DNA of 34,020 nt. Source: Candidatus Daviesbacteria bacterium. GTDB lineage: Bacteria > Patescibacteriota > Microgenomatia > Daviesbacterales > UBA10151. Below are positions 30,892 to 34,020 of this stretch, one piece after another. How positions within the stretch are numbered: position 1 is the stretch's first letter; each line of letters starts with the position of its first letter. The DNA lies in assembly GCA_021731695.1 (NCBI GenBank), contig JAKFWZ010000080.1:1-34020 (forward strand). Reading direction: 5' to 3'. Made by a program: the position numbers and the translations under genes. Below the pieces are notes generated by a model, which saw only the letters and a program-made list of their open reading frames with translations, was not told the DNA's origin and made no database searches.

Positions 30892-32150
30892 CTTAATATC
30901 TTCTCAAACTTTGCTGAATCTTTAATCGGAGCAATTACTTGCAAATTAAATCTGTTCTTATCAAATAAATATTTCGCGACAGTTAAAATATCCTCCGGTG
31001 TGACTTTATCTATTTCTTTTAAATAATCATCAAATTTTTCAAGTTTTCTATCAAGAATAAATTGTGTTCCAAAATGCTCTGCTAAAAAGTTAGTCGACTC
31101 ACTTCGAAGAGCCAATCTCCCCCGGATTAATTCCTTAGCTTTATTTAATTCTTCACTTCCGACAACTTCTGAGGAAATTTTATTCAGTTCCTCAATTATA
31201 ATTTTAAGTCCCTCGTAAACTTTTTCTAATTTAAGTCCTGCATAATTTATAAACATTCCGGTATCGATATATGAATCAGCATCGGAAGAAACATGATATG
31301 CCAAACCACGTCTCTCACGGACCTGCATAAACAATCTTGAAGACATTCCCTCACCTAAAATAACTGAGAGAACTTTTGCAGCATGACGATTATTATCATG
31401 TCTGTTAAAACCTTCAACCCCCAAAATCAAATTTGCCTGGTCTGTTTTTTTGTAGTGAACATGTGCTCTGGCTTTTGTTTGTTTCTGAGGTACGAAACCC
31501 GCAGGTTTGTGTTCGCCTCTTTTTGGCAAATCGTCAAAATATTTAATGGCAATTTTTTCAATATCTTCTGGTATTTTTCCGGCATAAACTAAAACAGAAT
31601 TTGTTGGGGCATATAAAGAATTTACATATTTTATAAAATCATCACGATTTAGCGAATTAATTGTTTTTTCATCTCCACCAATATCCCAACCTAAAGGCTG
31701 ATCTCCGAATTGCAAATTTTCATAAAGATCCCAAATTAACCTTGCCGGATTGTCACGGTACATTCTAAGTTCCTCAATAATCACACCCTTTTCTCTTTCC
31801 ATTTCATCTTTTTCCACAAGTGAATCTTTCATCATCGAGGAAATTAAATCAGTTGCGAGTTCCACATGTTTTGCTGCAGATTTAATCCAATAATAAGTCC
31901 ACTCTTTCGAAGTTGCTGCATTATTTACAGCTCCTATTGAATCAACCATTGTTGAAATAATTTCTGCAGAAGGATATTTTTTCGAGCCCTTAAAAAACAT
32001 ATGCTCAAGAAAATGCGAAATTCCGTTTACTTTTTTTGCTTCGTATCTTGACCCTGCACCAACAGCAACTAAAGTGGTCACCGATTCTAAAGAAGGAATT
32101 GGGATAGTAATTAGAGTAAGTCCGCTTTTTAAAGTCTTAAGTTTAAACAT
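30882..32150 (-). CDS. M16-family zinc metallopeptidase
   Basis: 422 aa from ATG 32150 (MFKLKTLKSG). It has the inverted zinc motif HFLEHMFFKGSKKYPSAE near residue 40 and the downstream Glu in the EKGVIIEELRMYRDNP region. The C-terminal half contains the R/Y pair region MQVRERRGLAYHVSSDAD. This is the insulinase/processing-peptidase type; bacterial members degrade peptides in the cytoplasm or periplasm. No signal peptide is seen. A longer frame to 32192 lies in the promoter and is rejected. The TTGTGC-17-TAAACT promoter ends 7 nt before the ATG. The stop codon lies in a CGAACTA tandem array. Confidence 0.9.
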   Translation of the reverse strand: MFKLKTLKSGLTLITIPIPSLESVTTLVAVGAGSRYEAKKVNGISHFLEHMFFKGSKKYPSAEIISTMVDSIGAVNNAATSKEWTYYWIKSAAKHVELATDLISSMMKDSLVEKDEMEREKGVIIEELRMYRDNPARLIWDLYENLQFGDQPLGWDIGGDEKTINSLNRDDFIKYVNSLYAPTNSVLVYAGKIPEDIEKIAIKYFDDLPKRGEHKPAGFVPQKQTKARAHVHYKKTDQANLILGVEGFNRHDNNRHAAKVLSVILGEGMSSRLFMQVRERRGLAYHVSSDADSYIDTGMFINYAGLKLEKVYEGLKIIIEELNKISSEVVGSEELNKAKELIRGRLALRSESTNFLAEHFGTQFILDRKLEKFDDYLKEIDKVTPEDILTVAKYLFDKNRFNLQVIAPIKDSAKFEKILSSS

Positions 32151-32157
32151 GAAGGCT

Positions 32158-32186
32158 AGTTTAGCAAAGATACTCTGTATGCACAA
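32158..32186 (-). promoter_or_regulatory. M16 peptidase promoter
   Basis: Minus strand: -35 TTGTGC, 17-bp spacer, -10 TAAACT, 7 nt (AGCCTTC) to ATG 32150. It lies just downstream of copy C of the structured element. Confidence 0.55.
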
Positions 32187-32204
32187 TATCATTAATATCT
32201 AGTC

Positions 32205-32410
32205 TTTTTTTGCTTTTGCCACTTTGACCGCAAAGTGGCGCAAACTCTGCTCGCGGAAAGTCGCGCAACACACCCCTGTTACTCAGGCAAATTTTCTCGC
32301 TCGTTAATCGGGGAACCTTACCCCTTCGGCTTTTTTGCTGATCACAAAAAACCGAAATCCCCTGATAACTCACTCTAAAATTCTTTACGCGCTTTGTTTC
32401 AAGCTCGCAT
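32205..32410 (-). repeat. structured element, copy C (inverted)
   Basis: Read on the minus strand from 32410: ATGCGAGCTTGAA; GTAAAGAATTTTAG; GTGAGTTATCAGGGGA pairing with TTCCCCGAT and enclosing the hairpin TTCGG-TTTTTTG...CAAAAAA-GCCGAA; GATTAACGA; GCGACTTTCCGCGAGCAGAGTTT; terminal hairpin GCCACTTTG-CGGT-CAAAGTGGC (32218-32239) and an A-rich tail. It is about 30 nt longer than copies A and B. With copy B it fills the 447-nt gap between the M16 and uppP genes; no gene is seen there. Confidence 0.75.
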
Positions 32411-32422
32411 CTCAGAAAAATC

Positions 32423-32596
32423 TTGCATCGAACGCAGCTGCCATAAAACCTGAATGAGGGTATCAGGGGGAGATGCCTGAGAGCGAAGCGAACCAGGAGG
32501 GGGATCCCCCGATTATGCCGAAGAGGGTTTTAGGCTAGACCGTTCATCGCAAGAGAGTTTTGGGCGACTTTTACGGTTAAAAGTCGCAAAGAAAAA
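32423..32596 (+). repeat. structured element, copy B
   Basis: TTGCATCGAACGCAGC; GAATGAGGGTATCAGGGGGA pairing with TCCCCCGAT (32503-32511 area), enclosing CCTG...CAGG; GATTATGCCGAAG; TTTTAGGCTAGACCG; TCGCAAGAGAGTTTTG; terminal hairpin GCGACTTTTA-CGGT-TAAAAGTCGC (32564-32587) and A-rich tail. It ends directly at the uppP stop codon. It is head-to-head with copy C. Confidence 0.75.
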
Positions 32597-32597
32597 C

Positions 32598-33389
32598 CTA
32601 GAAATAAAAGAGTAGCAAAAACACTAAAGCCAGGATTATTCTATAAACCCCGAACCAAAATAAATTATTTGTTTGTACATATTTTATAAACCATTTAACA
32701 ACAACTAGGGCAGTTATAAATGAACCAATAAAACCAACCCCTGAGAGCAGAACTTCATTTGATGAAAAATTAAAATCAGATTTTACTAAATCTAAAAAAG
32801 TTGCAGCTGCAATCGTAGGAATTGCTAAAAGAAACGAGAATTCAACTGCAGTTTTTCTACTCGCTCCAACTAACATTCCTCCGACTACAGAGGCTGCTGC
32901 TCTCGAGGTTCCGGGAATAACTGAAACTGCTTGTGCCACTCCAATTAAAAAGGATTGCCTTAGTGATAATTTTTCAATTGAATCTATTTTTGGATTCCCG
33001 TCTTCACGGGAATGACGGAAAAAAGGCAATTTTTCAATTACAATGAGCAAAATTCCACCGATAAAAAGCGCTGCAATAGTGATTAAAATATTTTCAAATA
33101 AAACTGCTTTAATAAAGTCATATAGCAGGAACCCGATGATTGCTGTCGGGATAAACGCCGCAATTATATTTTTCAAAATCCCAATTCCTCCAATTAATTT
33201 TTTCCAAAACAAAACCACCACCGCCAAAATTGCTCCGAGTTGAATAAATATTTCGAATGATTTAACAAATTCTGTTTGAGAAATTTTTAGTAAGTCAGAA
33301 GCCAGTAAAAGATGTCCTGTTGAAGAAACCGGAAGAAATTCTGTAACTCCTTCAACTATTGATAATATCAGTGCCTGTATTAAATCCAT
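32598..33389 (-). CDS. uppP: undecaprenyl-diphosphatase
   Basis: Recycles the lipid carrier of cell-wall synthesis by dephosphorylating undecaprenyl-PP at the membrane. 263 aa with about seven to eight hydrophobic segments. Both BacA/UppP signatures are present: EGVTEFLPVSSTGHLLLA near the N-terminus and VIPGTSRAAASVVGGMLVG in the middle (PGxSRSxxT type, with the catalytic Arg). Residues about 124-132 (HSREDGNP) in a cytoplasmic-type loop derive from a palindromic repeat. Downstream of cmk, separated by an 81-nt inverted repeat region that carries a perfect TATAAT 8 nt before the ATG. Confidence 0.94.
   Translation of the reverse strand: MDLIQALILSIVEGVTEFLPVSSTGHLLLASDLLKISQTEFVKSFEIFIQLGAILAVVVLFWKKLIGGIGILKNIIAAFIPTAIIGFLLYDFIKAVLFENILITIAALFIGGILLIVIEKLPFFRHSREDGNPKIDSIEKLSLRQSFLIGVAQAVSVIPGTSRAAASVVGGMLVGASRKTAVEFSFLLAIPTIAAATFLDLVKSDFNFSSNEVLLSGVGFIGSFITALVVVKWFIKYVQTNNLFWFGVYRIILALVFLLLFYF
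32992..33016. repeat. GGATTCCCGTCTTCACGGGAATGAC hairpin inside uppP
   Basis: CCCGT/ACGGG stem with TTC loop; translated as RHSREDGNPK in a loop between membrane segments. Same module type as 23674-23699, in the other reading frame. Confidence 0.8.
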
Positions 33390-33470
33390 GATTATTGATT
33401 ATAGATTAATGATTAATGAAAATAATTTCTATTACGACCAGCCAGATTCTTCAACCTATAATCAATAATC
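33390..33470. repeat. 15-bp perfect inverted repeat of TAATC-type heptads between cmk and uppP
   Basis: GATTATTGATTATAG (33390-33404) and CTATAATCAATAATC (33456-33470) are exact inverted copies with a 51-nt loop. Both arms continue as 7-mers (TATAATC, AATAATC, ATTAATC, TTTAATC). The arms touch the uppP start and the cmk stop. Confidence 0.85.
33398..33403 (-). promoter_or_regulatory. -10 box of uppP
   Basis: A perfect TATAAT on the minus strand, 8 nt (CAATAATC) before ATG 33389, with a weak -35. It is part of the heptad inverted repeat, so the repeat may supply the promoter. Confidence 0.45.
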
Positions 33471-33471
33471 T

Positions 33472-34020
33472 TTAATCAAATTTTTTCTGATATTCTTCCA
33501 GCATCTTCTCAACAGTTTCTTCTGTACTGATATTCGATGTATCAATTGTCACGGCATCTTTTGGCACTCTCATTGGCGATGCTTCGCGAGTCGCGTCGGT
33601 CATATCCCGCTTTTCCATATTTTTTAAAACTTCCTCAAAATTCGCACCGGTATCAGTTTTTGCGATTTGATCATATCTTCTTTGGGCTCTGACTTTTTCA
33701 TCAGCAGTAATAAAAAATTTTAACTTTGCATCAGGAAAAATTTCAGAACCAATATCTCTTCCTGCCATTACCGTATTTTTTTCAGAACCAATTTTTTTCT
33801 GAAGTTTTTTTGCAAAAAAACGGGCTTTTGCAAATGCTGCAATTTTTGGAACAATAAAAGTCACCTCCGGAGAATGAATCACAGAGTTCACATCTTCCCC
33901 ATCCAAAAACAATTTAACTTTATCGCCAACATGTCTAAATTCAACATTAAGATTTTCAAAAACTGCAGAAACTTTATCTTCATTATCAACCGGAATTTCA
34001 TTTCTTAATATATACAAAGC
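33472..34020 (-). CDS. cmk: cytidylate kinase (N-terminus outside window)
   Basis: 182 visible codons; the frame is open at the window edge, so the P-loop (GxxGxGKS) lies outside. Visible parts: VTFIVPKIAAFAKARFFAKKLQKKIG, the MAGRDIGSEIFPDAKLKFFITADEKVRAQRRYDQ block matching Cmk GRDIGTxVFPxAxxKxFLTAS, and the lid and end ANFEEVLKNMEKRDMTDATREASPMRVPKDAVTIDTSN (family RDxxDxxRxxxPLxxAxDAxxIDTS). It phosphorylates CMP/dCMP. A TTG at 34017 is not the real start, because homologous sequence continues past the edge. Confidence 0.88.
   Translation of the reverse strand, partial: ALYILRNEIPVDNEDKVSAVFENLNVEFRHVGDKVKLFLDGEDVNSVIHSPEVTFIVPKIAAFAKARFFAKKLQKKIGSEKNTVMAGRDIGSEIFPDAKLKFFITADEKVRAQRRYDQIAKTDTGANFEEVLKNMEKRDMTDATREASPMRVPKDAVTIDTSNISTEETVEKMLEEYQKKFD

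Noticed and set aside
32161-32373. 70-aa minus-strand frame between M16 and uppP
   Set aside because: It lies within copy C of the structured element and the M16 promoter. No homologous frame is kept in copies A and B.

Overview
This 34-kb, AT-rich window is a bacterial chromosome segment built around an almost complete de novo purine biosynthesis block, followed by an oxidative pentose-phosphate block. Several traits suggest a Candidate Phyla Radiation (Patescibacteria, Microgenomates-like) genome: compact operons with overlapping genes, a CofE-like ligase with no other F420 genes in view, archaeal-type PurP, a PurS-PurL fusion, and many small palindromic repeats that invade coding sequence. 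The lineage is inferred from style and content; the window contains no rRNA or ribosomal protein gene.

Layout. 1-1620: truncated CofE-like gene, RibD_C reductase, queuosine-precursor-type transporter (all minus). 1650-8304: purF (minus), purM-GNAT-hydrolase (plus), a small membrane protein, a HAD phosphatase with purC, and purE. 8369-13086: frameshifted LOG-family gene, purB and two PurP-type FAICAR synthetase paralogues (minus). 13198-15000: purA with a BrnT/CopG-type toxin-antitoxin pair attached. 15001-22401: guaA, purQ, purSL, purH (minus). 22697-28163: pgi, zwf, an 81-aa orphan, gnd and a ROK glucokinase. 28148-34020: FMN reductase, SIMPL protein, glutamate-type dehydrogenase, M16 peptidase, undecaprenyl-diphosphatase and the 3' part of cmk.

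How it works together. glk/pgi/zwf/gnd can route glucose to ribulose-5-phosphate and NADPH. Ribose-5-phosphate then feeds PRPP into PurF, PurSL/Q, PurM, PurE, PurC, PurB, PurH and/or PurP, and from IMP to AMP (PurA, PurB). GuaA makes GMP from XMP. purD, purN/purT, purK, guaB and 6-phosphogluconolactonase are not in the window.

Three sequence-level patterns stand out. (1) A ~170-205-nt element occurs three times (22485-22660, 32205-32410 inverted, 32423-32596). Its stems keep pairing while their sequences change. (2) Many genes have a -35/17-bp/-10 promoter whose -10 box ends only 6-8 nt before the ATG, implying leaderless mRNAs; Shine-Dalgarno sites are rare. (3) Two kinds of small repeat, GTCAT...ATGAC palindromic modules and locus-specific arrays with 7-bp periodicity, sit between genes and also in frame inside purine and central-metabolism enzymes. 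I found no tRNA, CRISPR array or insertion sequence, and no convincing intrinsic terminator.
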